From: JAAXHH01 sp965248395
GTDB taxonomy: Bacteria; JAAXHH01
Direction: 5' to 3'
Assembly: GCA_965248395.1 (NCBI GenBank)
Contig: OZ252103.1
Location: 3,658,001-3,722,000 of the forward strand
DNA length: 64,000 bases
Position 1 is the stretch's first letter. Each line of letters starts with the position of its first letter. The position numbers and the translations under genes are program-made. Shown here piece after piece: positions 45,921 to 54,500 of the stretch. Below the pieces are notes generated by a model that was given only the letters and a program-made list of their open reading frames with translations, searched no databases and was not told where the DNA came from.

Positions 45921-45995
45921 CATTACGGTTGTGGCAGAACGATCACTCCCAAAACCTCTAGTGGTAAACTACGAATCAGCAAATCAATCTGCTGA
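45899..45995 (+). pseudogene. Out-of-frame continuation of DUF4097 protein 1
   Basis: Past an AAA run at 45899-45901, the +1 frame continues the repeat smoothly: TGTILGNITVVAERS. Then the original frame resumes with PKTSSGKLRISKSIC and a stop at 45993-45995. Both segments look like the normal end of a DUF4097 protein, while the annotated frame ends in unrelated NWYHTR. Two small indels (one extra A, one missing base in the CCC region near 45950) would rejoin them. These may be decay or read errors. Confidence 0.5.
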
Positions 45996-46076
45996 ACGGT
46001 TCAGTTTACATGTATAGTTTGTTAGTATTTGAGCTTAACCTGCTATATTAGTAGGTATGAAAGGATAGTCGCGGTT

Positions 46077-47423
46077 ATGCATGCATTCCAACACGACGTT
46101 TCAAATTCTGCAAGGCAGTGGATATGGAGGTTTCTGGGTATCACGGTATTGGCTTGCGTTTTAATATTCGAAGTGGAAACGCGCAGCGCACAGGAGACGA
46201 CGATTATGCGTGATGGCACGGACTACGTTGCGCAGACGCAACACAATCACCCGGTGGAACCTGGGGGTACGCTGACGACGGATAACGGGTTCGCATCGAT
46301 TGAAATCAGCAGCTGGACGAAGAACGAAGTACAAGTGACGGTTGAAAAACGTTCGAAGATTACCGTCGAAGACCGGGTGCGCAGGGCATTCGATGACATC
46401 GAGGTTAAAACGGAAAAAAGGGACAACGATGTGCGCATTATCGTTGACCGGTCCAAATCGCACCGGCGGAACAGGGTAGCTGTAAAAATCACGGTGCAGG
46501 TCCCCGAACATTACAACCTCGATCTCGAATCCTCCGGGGGAGATATCGAAATCGAGGACCTTCGGGGTGACGTCCGCGCCAGATCATCAGGCGGCGACGT
46601 GGTCATGGGAAATATCCGGGAGGCGACTGTCGATGTCCGCACGTCTGGAGGCGATATCCGATTGGAAAGCGGCGACGTGGACACCAGGATGACAACGTCC
46701 GGCGGGGACATTCAGATCGAAAACGCTAAAGGACGGACGGAAGCGCGTACTTCAGGAGGAGACATCACGATCGAACACGCCGATGGCGAAGTGGACGTCA
46801 GGACGTCCGGCGGAGACATTCAGATCGAAAACACGACGGGAGATTTGACGGCAACGTCCTCCGGTGGCGATATCCATATCGAAAACGCTATGGGAGGGTT
46901 GTCGATAACAGCATCGGGGGGCGATATTCAGATCGAAAACGCCATGGAAGGTGTGAATGCCGAAAGCAGTGGCGGAGACATCGCCATAGAAAACGCTCGA
47001 AGAGCCGTGACGGTAGCGTCTAAAGGCGGAGACATCGATATCGAAAACGCAATGGGAGGCGTGACGGCAACCACCTCGGGGGGCGACATAAATATCAGCC
47101 TTACCGGCGCCGACACCTCGATTGATCGCAGTTGTCATTTGAGATCGACCGGCGGCGAAGTAACGATCTATCTCCCGGATGACCTGGCTGCAACCATCGA
47201 TGCCGAAGTCAAAATCGGTACTTCAGGATTCTGGAGACGCGGCGATTATCGTGTCCATTCGGACTTCGACCTTTCCGGGAACAATGCCGAAAGTCACGAT
47301 CGGACACGTGCAAGGGTATCAGCACGTGCCGGCTACGCCAGGGTCGCCGGCGACATAAACGGCGGTGGCGACCTGATCAGGATCGAAACCACGAACAGCA
47401 ATATCAAAATCAAAAAACTGTGA
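46077..47423 (+). CDS. DUF4097-type repeat protein 2 (18-residue SGGDIQIENA units)
   Basis: 448 residues from the ATG at 46077; signal region up to about residue 38 (cleavage near RSAQE), with an ambiguous lipobox-like VLAC inside the hydrophobic core. Head domain as in the neighbours (HPVEPGGTLTTDNGFASIEI, VQVTVEKRS, VPEHYNLDLES). About eleven units of 17-19 residues follow, consensus TSGGDIQIENAMGGVTA, a beta-helix pattern. A C-terminal cap has TGGEVTIYLPDDLAATIDAE, then VAGDINGGGDLIRIETTNSN and IKIKKL. The same cap occurs in protein 4 but not in 1 or 3. Surface or periplasmic; family function unknown. Confidence 0.85.
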   Translation: MHAFQHDVSNSARQWIWRFLGITVLACVLIFEVETRSAQETTIMRDGTDYVAQTQHNHPVEPGGTLTTDNGFASIEISSWTKNEVQVTVEKRSKITVEDRVRRAFDDIEVKTEKRDNDVRIIVDRSKSHRRNRVAVKITVQVPEHYNLDLESSGGDIEIEDLRGDVRARSSGGDVVMGNIREATVDVRTSGGDIRLESGDVDTRMTTSGGDIQIENAKGRTEARTSGGDITIEHADGEVDVRTSGGDIQIENTTGDLTATSSGGDIHIENAMGGLSITASGGDIQIENAMEGVNAESSGGDIAIENARRAVTVASKGGDIDIENAMGGVTATTSGGDINISLTGADTSIDRSCHLRSTGGEVTIYLPDDLAATIDAEVKIGTSGFWRRGDYRVHSDFDLSGNNAESHDRTRARVSARAGYARVAGDINGGGDLIRIETTNSNIKIKKL

Positions 47424-47489
47424 AGCTGAGCATACCTGCGGAAGCGCATCCAAAAGGGACATGTTTTGCAATAGCGAGTGAGGTAAACA

Positions 47490-48359
47490 ATGAAACCGTC
47501 AGGACTGTTGACGATTGTATTCGCGTGCATCGCTGGCGGATGCAGCGCACAGGAGGTTACTTCCATGGTGGATGGACGTGGACATATTGAGAAAATCGAG
47601 AAGAAATACGCGGTTGAGCCCGGCGGTACGCTGACCATCGATGCCGACTTTGGATCCATCGACGTCGAGCCCTGGTCCGACAACGAAGTGGATATCCTCG
47701 TGGAGAAAAGCATCCAGGGCAACGGCGAAGCGCAGGCCCGTCGGGAACTCGAAGAGGTTGAAGTGAAGATTACGCAACATCAGGATGGCGTGCGCATCGA
47801 GGTCGATCGGCCGGGTTGGTTCAAGAGAAACCGGGTTTCCGTAAAGATGAAAGTGCGGGTGCCGGAAACCTACAACCTGGATCTCAAGACATCGGGAGGG
47901 GACATTGGAATCGGCGACCTGAAGGGCGACGTCAACGCAAGGACCGCCGGAGGAGATGTAAATATCGGAACCGTCTCGGAAGGTGACATCAAGGCCAGTA
48001 CCGCCGGCGGAGACGTCAGCGTACGGGGCGGCGGTAGGAATACCGCGTTGTCAACGACCGGTGGGGACATCACCGTCGATCGCGCGGAGGGCGACGTGAC
48101 TTCAAGGACGACGGGTGGAGACATTGAGATCGGTGACACCGGCGGAGATGTGAACGCGAAAACGACGGGTGGAGACATCGAGATCGGAAAGGTCCAGGGA
48201 AACGTTACCGCGGTGACGACGGGTGGAGGTATCGAAATCGGGCCTACCCTCGGCGATGTCGACGCGAAGACGATTGGTGGGAATATCGAAATCGATGAAG
48301 TGGGGGGCACGGTGAACGGCAATGCCCTGGGGGGACGCGTTACGGTTGGATCCTCGTAA
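47490..48359 (+). CDS. DUF4097-type repeat protein 3 (TTGGDIEIG units), predicted lipoprotein
   Basis: 289 residues; GAGGT six bases before the ATG. Lipobox IAGGC gives Cys18. Head domain: YAVEPGGTLTIDADFGSIDV, VDILVEKSI, VPETYNLDLKT. About nine units of 18 residues follow, consensus TTGGDIEIGDVGGDVNAK, ending abruptly in GGRVTVGSS with no cap domain. The spacing to proteins 2 and 4 (66 and 61 bases) suggests one transcript. Same predicted beta-helix as the neighbours. Confidence 0.85.
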   Translation: MKPSGLLTIVFACIAGGCSAQEVTSMVDGRGHIEKIEKKYAVEPGGTLTIDADFGSIDVEPWSDNEVDILVEKSIQGNGEAQARRELEEVEVKITQHQDGVRIEVDRPGWFKRNRVSVKMKVRVPETYNLDLKTSGGDIGIGDLKGDVNARTAGGDVNIGTVSEGDIKASTAGGDVSVRGGGRNTALSTTGGDITVDRAEGDVTSRTTGGDIEIGDTGGDVNAKTTGGDIEIGKVQGNVTAVTTGGGIEIGPTLGDVDAKTIGGNIEIDEVGGTVNGNALGGRVTVGSS

Positions 48360-48420
48360 AACTATTCGTCGTGATCAAGCCGTTCACAACGCGAGTTAAC
48401 CCGACCGCCATGGGACCTAT

Positions 48421-49719
48421 ATGATGATAAAACCCCTGAATCGCACGGCGATTCTCTGCACATGCGTCGCCGTATTCACCACCGCGCCCGCGCCTTGTGA
48501 CGCGCAGGAAACAACCTTCATACGCGATGAAAACGGGTTCGTGGAGCGAATCGAGCAGTATTACGAGGTCAAACCGGATGGATCACTGACGTTGGATGCC
48601 GAAATCGGATCGGTCCAGGTGGATAGCTGGACGAACGACGGGATGGAGATTCGCATCGAGAAACGGGTGAGAGCGAGGCTTGAAGAACGGGCTCGAAGCG
48701 CCTTCGATGAAATAGAAGTGGTCCTGTCGCAGCGGGATAACGATGTTCGCATCGAGGTCGTCGATGATGGATCGCCTTCCTTCTTTCGTAAACGCGCATC
48801 CGTGGAAATAACGGTACGGGTGCCCGAATTCTGCACACTGGATCTCAAGACCGTAGACGGGAGTATCGAGGTTGAAGACATGAAAGGTCCAGTGACGGTC
48901 AGTGCCGTGGACGGCGATATCGAAATCGGTCCGGCAGACAGTCAGATCAACGCGGGCACGACGGACGGAAATATCGAGATCGCCGATGTGAAAGGGTCTA
49001 TTACAGCCAGAGCCGTGGACGGCGACATCGATATCCGCAACACGCAAGGGACGGTGAACGCAGACGCTGTGGACGGCAACATCGATATTCGTCACTCCAC
49101 AGGCGAGGTCAGCGCCAGTACCACGGACGGCGATATCGAAATTCGCAACACGCAAGGCGCGGTAAATGTCAATACCGTTGATGGCCGTATCGAAACGATG
49201 ACCACGGCGGGCAACGTAGACGCCAGCACGCTCAAAGGTGACATCGGTCTCTTCGACACGCGGGGTTACGTAAAGGCGCAGGCCACTCGTGGCAGCATCG
49301 AAGTGGGCGTCGCACGCACGAACCGGGTTTCAGATCCCAACAACACGGGTGAGCCATCGCTGCCGCCGGACTCTGTATCGCCGGATACGGATCCGCCGGA
49401 TGCCGATCCGCCGGATTCGGATCAGGACCCGGAAACCCTATGTAACCTGGAAACTACCGAAGGAAACGTCACCGTCTATCTTCCCGATGACCTGGCGGCC
49501 TCTATCGAGGCGGAAGGGTCGTCGGGTGGACTCCTGTTAAGCCGGCTGTGGCGCGAGGAGGTGGGCCACATCAATTCGGACTTTGGCCTGAACCAGAGCG
49601 AGTGGGGCGTGTTTTTCTACCGACAGAGCGAAGCCAGCGGCGACATCAACGGCGGTGGGGACCGGATCCGTCTCAAAACGAACAGCGGGAATATCTACAT
49701 CAAGGAAAGGATCCGCTGA
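48421..49719 (+). CDS. DUF4097-type repeat protein 4 (VDGDIDIRNTQG units) with proline/aspartate linker and cap
   Basis: 432 residues; signal peptide ending near PCDAQE. Head: YEVKPDGSLTLDAEIGSVQV, MEIRIEKRV, VPEFCTLDLKT. About eight 18-residue units, consensus AVDGDIDIRNTQGTVNAD. A flexible linker of repeated DPPDADPPDSD (about residues 315-337) leads to the cap NVTVYLPDDLAASIEAEG and SGDINGGGDRIRLKTNSGNI, shared with protein 2. Last of the four; it converges with the threonine dehydratase gene 12 bases away. Predicted periplasmic or surface protein; function unknown. Confidence 0.85.
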   Translation: MMIKPLNRTAILCTCVAVFTTAPAPCDAQETTFIRDENGFVERIEQYYEVKPDGSLTLDAEIGSVQVDSWTNDGMEIRIEKRVRARLEERARSAFDEIEVVLSQRDNDVRIEVVDDGSPSFFRKRASVEITVRVPEFCTLDLKTVDGSIEVEDMKGPVTVSAVDGDIEIGPADSQINAGTTDGNIEIADVKGSITARAVDGDIDIRNTQGTVNADAVDGNIDIRHSTGEVSASTTDGDIEIRNTQGAVNVNTVDGRIETMTTAGNVDASTLKGDIGLFDTRGYVKAQATRGSIEVGVARTNRVSDPNNTGEPSLPPDSVSPDTDPPDADPPDSDQDPETLCNLETTEGNVTVYLPDDLAASIEAEGSSGGLLLSRLWREEVGHINSDFGLNQSEWGVFFYRQSEASGDINGGGDRIRLKTNSGNIYIKERIR

Positions 49720-49731
49720 GCGGCCCGGACA

Positions 49732-50688
49732 TCAGGATCCACCCAGGTACCCCGCGAGTTGCCCGGGCATGATATTGCCGCCGCTCAGCAGGGCAACCAC
49801 CTTTCTGCCCTTGAGGTTTACAATCCCGTTCAAAAGGGCCGCAACGCCCACGGCGCCTCCCGGCTCAATGACGAGCTTGGTCGTGCCGATCAGGTACCTG
49901 ACGGCGTCTATCGCCTGCTCGTCGGTAACCAGGACCATCTCGTCCACGTAGGTTATCACGTGTTCGAAGGTGAGTACGCCCGGACGGGGCGCCACGAGCG
50001 AATCGCATACCGTGTTCGGTTCCGGCACCTCGCAGATCTCTTTCCTCAGAAACGACTGGTAAACGGCCTGCGAGCCTTCCGGCTGTACCCCGATCACCAT
50101 CACGGAGGGATTCAGTGTTTTCACGGCCGTGGCGACACCCCCGATCAGCCCACCGCTGCTGACGGGGACGATCACCGCCTCCAGGTCAGGCGCCTGTTCC
50201 ATGATTTCCACGCCTATGCTTCCATGGCCCCGGACTACGTTTTCGTCTTCCCACGTATTGATCGCGGTGATCCCGCGCTCCCTGCCCAGCCTGTCCAGCG
50301 TATCCCAGCGGGCCTGGTTGTGGTTCTCGCACAACATCGCTTCGGCGCCGTAGTCCCGGGTACGCTGCACCTTGTACGGCGAGGTTTTTTTCATCATTAC
50401 GATGGCGGTCGGAATCCCCAGCAGCGATCCCATGTAGGCGAAAGCCGTCGCGAAATTGCCCGAGGAAGAAATGGCGGCGCCTCTCTTCTTCTGGGCATCC
50501 GTAAGGCGGTTCAGGATGGTAAAGGCCGCGCGCGACTTGTACGAACCCGTCACCTGGAGGTTCTCCGCTTTCAGCCACACGTCCGCCCCGGTCTGGTCGG
50601 ATACCGCCGGAGACCGCAGGAGGGGCGTGTACACGACCTCCTGCGGAAGTTCCTGTCTCGCCTGTTCGATTTGCTCAAGGGTTATCAT
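49732..50688 (-). CDS. Threonine/serine dehydratase-like PLP enzyme
   Basis: 318 residues, fold type II PLP enzyme. Schiff-base lysine in NLQVTGSYKSRAAFTIL, cofactor-phosphate loop SSGGLIGG, SSSGNFATAFAYMGSLLGIP, and the C-terminal LLSGGNIM. It lacks the regulatory ACT domain of biosynthetic IlvA, so it is of the short catabolic/serine racemase-like type. Deaminates threonine or serine to the 2-oxo acid, or racemises serine. The active-site lysine motif GSYKSRAA departs slightly from GSFKxRGA. It stands alone, divergent from the DUF5916 gene. Confidence 0.88.
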   Translation of the reverse strand: MITLEQIEQARQELPQEVVYTPLLRSPAVSDQTGADVWLKAENLQVTGSYKSRAAFTILNRLTDAQKKRGAAISSSGNFATAFAYMGSLLGIPTAIVMMKKTSPYKVQRTRDYGAEAMLCENHNQARWDTLDRLGRERGITAINTWEDENVVRGHGSIGVEIMEQAPDLEAVIVPVSSGGLIGGVATAVKTLNPSVMVIGVQPEGSQAVYQSFLRKEICEVPEPNTVCDSLVAPRPGVLTFEHVITYVDEMVLVTDEQAIDAVRYLIGTTKLVIEPGGAVGVAALLNGIVNLKGRKVVALLSGGNIMPGQLAGYLGGS

Positions 50689-50772
50689 TGTTGTTCCCTC
50701 TAATTTTCACTGACCACGCACTACATGTTGAACTACGGGAAATCCGTCGCAATCCCGCTTCATCCCAATCTG

Positions 50773-50798
50773 TTTCTTGACTGTACATCGTCAAGCAA
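50773..50798. promoter_or_regulatory. Inverted-repeat operator candidate over the DUF5916 promoter
   Basis: TTTCTTGAC and GTCAAGCAA form an inverted repeat (8 of 9 bases) around an 8-base spacer TGTACATC. It covers the -35 box and fills the space to the -10. A further copy TATTGCTTGA at 50829-50838 is the exact complement of TCAAGCAATA at 50791-50800. Three half-sites around one promoter suggest binding of a dimeric regulator, possibly acting on the divergent threonine dehydratase gene as well. Confidence 0.5.
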
Positions 50799-50804
50799 TA
50801 TATT
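50777..50804 (+). promoter_or_regulatory. Sigma-70-type promoter of the DUF5916 gene
   Basis: -35 TTGACT (50777-50782), 16-base spacer, -10 TATATT (50799-50804). Predicted transcription start near 50811 and a leader of about 119 bases before the ATG at 50930. The long leader holds a half-site TATTGCTTGA. Good boxes with slightly short spacing. Confidence 0.6.
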
Positions 50805-50929
50805 GTCACGCTCAGTGAATTACACGGGTATTGCTTGAAGGATTCTGTTCGCTGGATTGTAAAAGATAAGATGGAAGCAATCGTTCACTTGAGTTGAATT
50901 CGAACACTTGTCTGATTTTGGAGGATTGA

Positions 50930-53494
50930 ATGTCTCTTCGCTCGCCCGTCCGGATATTCGGCGGCCTGTGCTCCGTCTGTGTCTGTTTGCTTTTACTTCA
51001 GAGTATCGCGCTGGCCCAGTCTTCGCAAGATCAGGCCACGGTTGAAACTGGCATACCTGAAACTGTAGCAGCGATATCGGAAGAAACCGACCGGACCACG
51101 GCTCCGGGTCCTTTCAGCGTACCCCTGCCCGTGTCCAAAACGCCCTTCGACTATCGAAACCTGGATCCTGCAGACTACATGCTCGAGGCAAAGCGGGTGA
51201 CCTCATCCATCAAGGTGGATGGTCATCTCGACGAAGCCGAGTGGAAACAGGCCAGGGTCGCCGGCGATTTCTTCCAGCTCGAACCGACCGAAGGCGCCCC
51301 GGCGTCCCATCCGACCGAAGTCCGCGTGCTTTACGATGACAGGAACCTGTACGTGGGTTTCACCTGCTTCGACCCGGAACCGGAACTTCTCATGGCGCCG
51401 GATATGAAACGCGATACGAGGATGAGTTTCTCAAACGACATGGTCACGGTTGTGATCGCCTCGCTCGATCAGTTTCGTGAAGCCTACGAATTCCAGACTA
51501 ATCCAAACGGGGCCCGGTCCGACTCCTTCGTCAGCCAGGAGGGCAATAACTCGGACAGGGACTGGAACGGTTTCTGGAACGCGGCGAGCCAGGTCTACGA
51601 CTACGGCTGGTCGGCGGAATATGTGATTCCTTTTCATACTCTGCGCTTTCCCAAACGCCGGGAACAGAACTGGGGCATAAATTTCGGCCGGCGCATTCAA
51701 CGCATCCGGGAGGAATCGTACTGGGTGCCGCTGAGCCTGAAAGACGGCGACCAGGCGCTTTATCGCTTCGGCAAGGGCGGACGTCTGACGGCCCTAGCCG
51801 ATATCACACCGGGGGGTCGCGCCCAGGTGACGCCGTTCACCGTGCTCGGGGCCCAGTCCACGCGGTTCACTGAACGTGCGCCGACGCCTGCGACACCCAT
51901 AGCCGTGACCGACATTGATAACGGTATGCAGCGTCAACTGGGTGGAGATCTCAAGGTTAGCATCACATCGGGATTGACGCTTAACGCGACCGTCAATCCG
52001 GATTTCGCCCAGGTGGAGGCGGATGATGAAGTCGTAAACCTGTCCCGTTTCGAATTCCAGTTCAACGAAAAGCGCCCTTTCTTCCTTGAACGAAGCGATA
52101 TCTTCCGTCTCAACCAGCGCCGGCAGCGGCGTGGACCGCAGCGCGGCGGCGGCGACCTGACGCCGCAACTTTTCTTCAGTCGACGTGTCGGCCGCCAGTT
52201 ACCCGACGGACAATCCGTGCCCATCGACCTTGGCATGCGTTTAACGGGGAAGATGGGACAAACGACCATCGGGTTCCTTAACGTCCAGACCAGAGAAATC
52301 CAGTACGAAGATGACGGCGAACAGAAGAGGGAACCACTGACCAACTGGCAAGCGCTGCGCGTTGTAAGGGACCTGGGCACACGGTCGAGCGTAGGCATGT
52401 TGGCTACGTTCAAGGAACCGAATCCCCGTTTCAACGACAAAATCGGCATGGCCATCCCCCGGTACGCCAGCGAAGATTACAACCGGGTGGTGGGGTTTGA
52501 TCTCAATCTGGCCTCGCGCGCGACGAATCACCAGGGGCAGATTACCTTTGCAAAAAGCTGGACCGATACACTGAGCACCAGCGCACAGGATTGGACCTTC
52601 CGAGCTAGGGAGCTATGGCAGAATCGCTGGCTCAGCTACGGGATGTCCTACCTGGATATCGGAGACGATTTTATTTCACACACCGGGTTAGTCCGGGACA
52701 CCGGTCTGCAACGGGTAGCTTTCGGCGCTACGGCGAACGCCTTCATCCGGCGGTTCGGCATCCGTCGAATCAACGGGGGATTCCGAAGCAATTACGTGAC
52801 CAAGAAGGACACGGATTTCTTCGACGCCGATTCCTGGTCTTTCCAGCCCAACATGTTCCTCGAGCTGGAACGCGGTATGTGGATTACAGCTTCATATAAC
52901 ATGAACTTCGATACGCTTGGCAAAACCACGCGCATCGGCGGGGTTCACTTTCCCGCCGGGTCCTATTCATTTGACCAGGCAAGTGTGTTTCTTTTTACCG
53001 ATAGTGGACGCAAGGTCTCTTTTCGCGGCAGTGTGCGGTATGGAGAGTTCTACGGCGCAGACCTGCTCAGCCTGTCGAGCGAATTTTCCTTCAAACCGAA
53101 TCCCCGCCTCGCGATTGAACCTGGAATCACACGGAGCCGCGTCGACCGGGGCGGCAGAGAAGCTCTTGACGTCGATGAGTACGACCACAACACGCGACTC
53201 ATTCCCAGTATGAGGTTGAGCTATTCTTTCACGCCGAACCTGTCCTTTTCCTCGTTCGTCCAGTTAAACTCCGACAGGCAGCGGCAGAATGACCAATACC
53301 ACCTGAACACGGTAACGATGAATATCCTGCTCGCCTACCGGTCGCCCTTCGGCCACTCGTTCTTCCTGGCCTTCAACCAGTTTCGCGATGACGATCTCGA
53401 TACCGGCGGCGACTTTGGTATCTACGAACGAACGCCCCTGCGTCTGAGGGACCAGCAGATCGTCGCCAAGGTTTCTTACCTGTTGAACCTGTAG
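50930..53494 (+). CDS. DUF5916 outer-membrane-type protein with N-terminal CBM9-like domain
   Basis: 854 residues, Sec signal peptide (to about ALAQ, residue 30). A linker is followed by a family-9 carbohydrate-binding-like domain (about 90-260: SIKVDGHLDEAEWKQARVAG, VRVLYDDRNLYVGFTCFDPE, WSAEYVIPFHTLRFP) and a long C-terminal region with alternating aromatic/polar strands typical of a large beta-barrel (DUF5916). The barrel start contains VNPDFAQVEADDEVVNLSRF and FNEKRPFFLERSDIF, which are family hallmarks. Probably a surface receptor or pore that binds glycans or hydrolysed polymers. Followed by a small barrel protein after 31 bases. Confidence 0.9.
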   Translation: MSLRSPVRIFGGLCSVCVCLLLLQSIALAQSSQDQATVETGIPETVAAISEETDRTTAPGPFSVPLPVSKTPFDYRNLDPADYMLEAKRVTSSIKVDGHLDEAEWKQARVAGDFFQLEPTEGAPASHPTEVRVLYDDRNLYVGFTCFDPEPELLMAPDMKRDTRMSFSNDMVTVVIASLDQFREAYEFQTNPNGARSDSFVSQEGNNSDRDWNGFWNAASQVYDYGWSAEYVIPFHTLRFPKRREQNWGINFGRRIQRIREESYWVPLSLKDGDQALYRFGKGGRLTALADITPGGRAQVTPFTVLGAQSTRFTERAPTPATPIAVTDIDNGMQRQLGGDLKVSITSGLTLNATVNPDFAQVEADDEVVNLSRFEFQFNEKRPFFLERSDIFRLNQRRQRRGPQRGGGDLTPQLFFSRRVGRQLPDGQSVPIDLGMRLTGKMGQTTIGFLNVQTREIQYEDDGEQKREPLTNWQALRVVRDLGTRSSVGMLATFKEPNPRFNDKIGMAIPRYASEDYNRVVGFDLNLASRATNHQGQITFAKSWTDTLSTSAQDWTFRARELWQNRWLSYGMSYLDIGDDFISHTGLVRDTGLQRVAFGATANAFIRRFGIRRINGGFRSNYVTKKDTDFFDADSWSFQPNMFLELERGMWITASYNMNFDTLGKTTRIGGVHFPAGSYSFDQASVFLFTDSGRKVSFRGSVRYGEFYGADLLSLSSEFSFKPNPRLAIEPGITRSRVDRGGREALDVDEYDHNTRLIPSMRLSYSFTPNLSFSSFVQLNSDRQRQNDQYHLNTVTMNILLAYRSPFGHSFFLAFNQFRDDDLDTGGDFGIYERTPLRLRDQQIVAKVSYLLNL

Positions 53495-53525
53495 AATACG
53501 TCCACTCACGTTGGTAGGATGTCAC

Positions 53526-54428
53526 ATGTGCTCGGCAACCACCAGGCTGTATATCCTGAGCTTCATGATGACGGTCTTGGCCATCTTGGTCACGGAAACG
53601 GACGCCAGGGCTGAAGATCTCAGGCGCTCCGGCTGGTACGCATCGGTGGGGCTGGGCGGTAACCTGGTTTCGGGGTTGGCTCAGTCGGGGTCGAACACGG
53701 AATCCACCTGCTATCCCACCGCTGCCTGCTTCCATATGAATCCCCCGCTGGAGATCCCCGGCTACCGTTGGCGTTATACTCCATCCACTGACCGAGGCAT
53801 CGGTTTCGACGTTGCAGTCGGACGGAGATTCGATCGTACCCGCCTGGAGGCTGCGTTTTCACAACGGAAGAACAACGTCGACCAGGGTGAGCCGGTCGAG
53901 GTGACCTACCTGGATGGTTCACCCACGGGAAGAGGCTACTTTGGTGAGCTGGTACAGGCCACCAGCATGGCCTTCATAGATGATCTCGTAACCCGGACAG
54001 TGACCCTGAACGCCTATTACGACCTGCCCATCGGGCTGCGCAGGATGACTCCCTACGTGGGAGCGGGAACCGGCGTCGCGTTCGTGGAACTGACCCGGAT
54101 CTTCTTCTCGATTGAGTACACCGACCCGTCCGGATCGGGGCTCACCTACGATCCACCGCTGTCGTTCTACAACAGCAAGCAGGACACGGGACTCATGGAA
54201 ACGGTTTTCGCGGCGCATCTATACGCGGGAGCCGACTACAGCCTGAACGAACGGGCCGCAATCGGCCTGAAAGTGGCCTACTCCAGGGTGGACGACATCG
54301 AACACACCGGTACCTACGAATACCATCCCTATTTCGAGACGGACCCTTCGCTTACAAACAAAAATACGTTCAGCGCCACGAACCATTGGTCCCTGACGCT
54401 GAACGTGAGATATCAGTTTGGAAACTGA
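53526..54428 (+). CDS. Outer-membrane beta-barrel protein (opacity/porin-like)
   Basis: 300 residues from the ATG at 53526; signal peptide ending near TDARAED. The body shows amphipathic strands with glycine/tyrosine turns: WYASVGLGGNLVSG, GFDVAVGRRFDRTRLEAAFS, LRRMTPYVGAGTGVAFVEL, FAAHLYAGADYSLNERAAIG, and the C-terminal strand LTLNVRYQFGN ending near an aromatic residue, as needed for the BAM machinery. Two cysteines (STCYPTAACF) in an early loop could form a disulfide. It follows the DUF5916 gene by 31 bases and is probably in the same transcript. Confidence 0.8.
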   Translation: MCSATTRLYILSFMMTVLAILVTETDARAEDLRRSGWYASVGLGGNLVSGLAQSGSNTESTCYPTAACFHMNPPLEIPGYRWRYTPSTDRGIGFDVAVGRRFDRTRLEAAFSQRKNNVDQGEPVEVTYLDGSPTGRGYFGELVQATSMAFIDDLVTRTVTLNAYYDLPIGLRRMTPYVGAGTGVAFVELTRIFFSIEYTDPSGSGLTYDPPLSFYNSKQDTGLMETVFAAHLYAGADYSLNERAAIGLKVAYSRVDDIEHTGTYEYHPYFETDPSLTNKNTFSATNHWSLTLNVRYQFGN

Positions 54429-54500
54429 CGCGGGATGCGATAATTTTACCGTGTACGCTTTCTCGCGTGCCCCCGACGCTCATTGAACCGCATTGGATGC

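Noticed and set aside
45285..49300. Regular short repeats resembling a CRISPR-like array
   Set aside because: Repeats are in-frame coding units (18 or 36 codons) inside four genes; there are no unique spacers between identical repeats and no cas gene.
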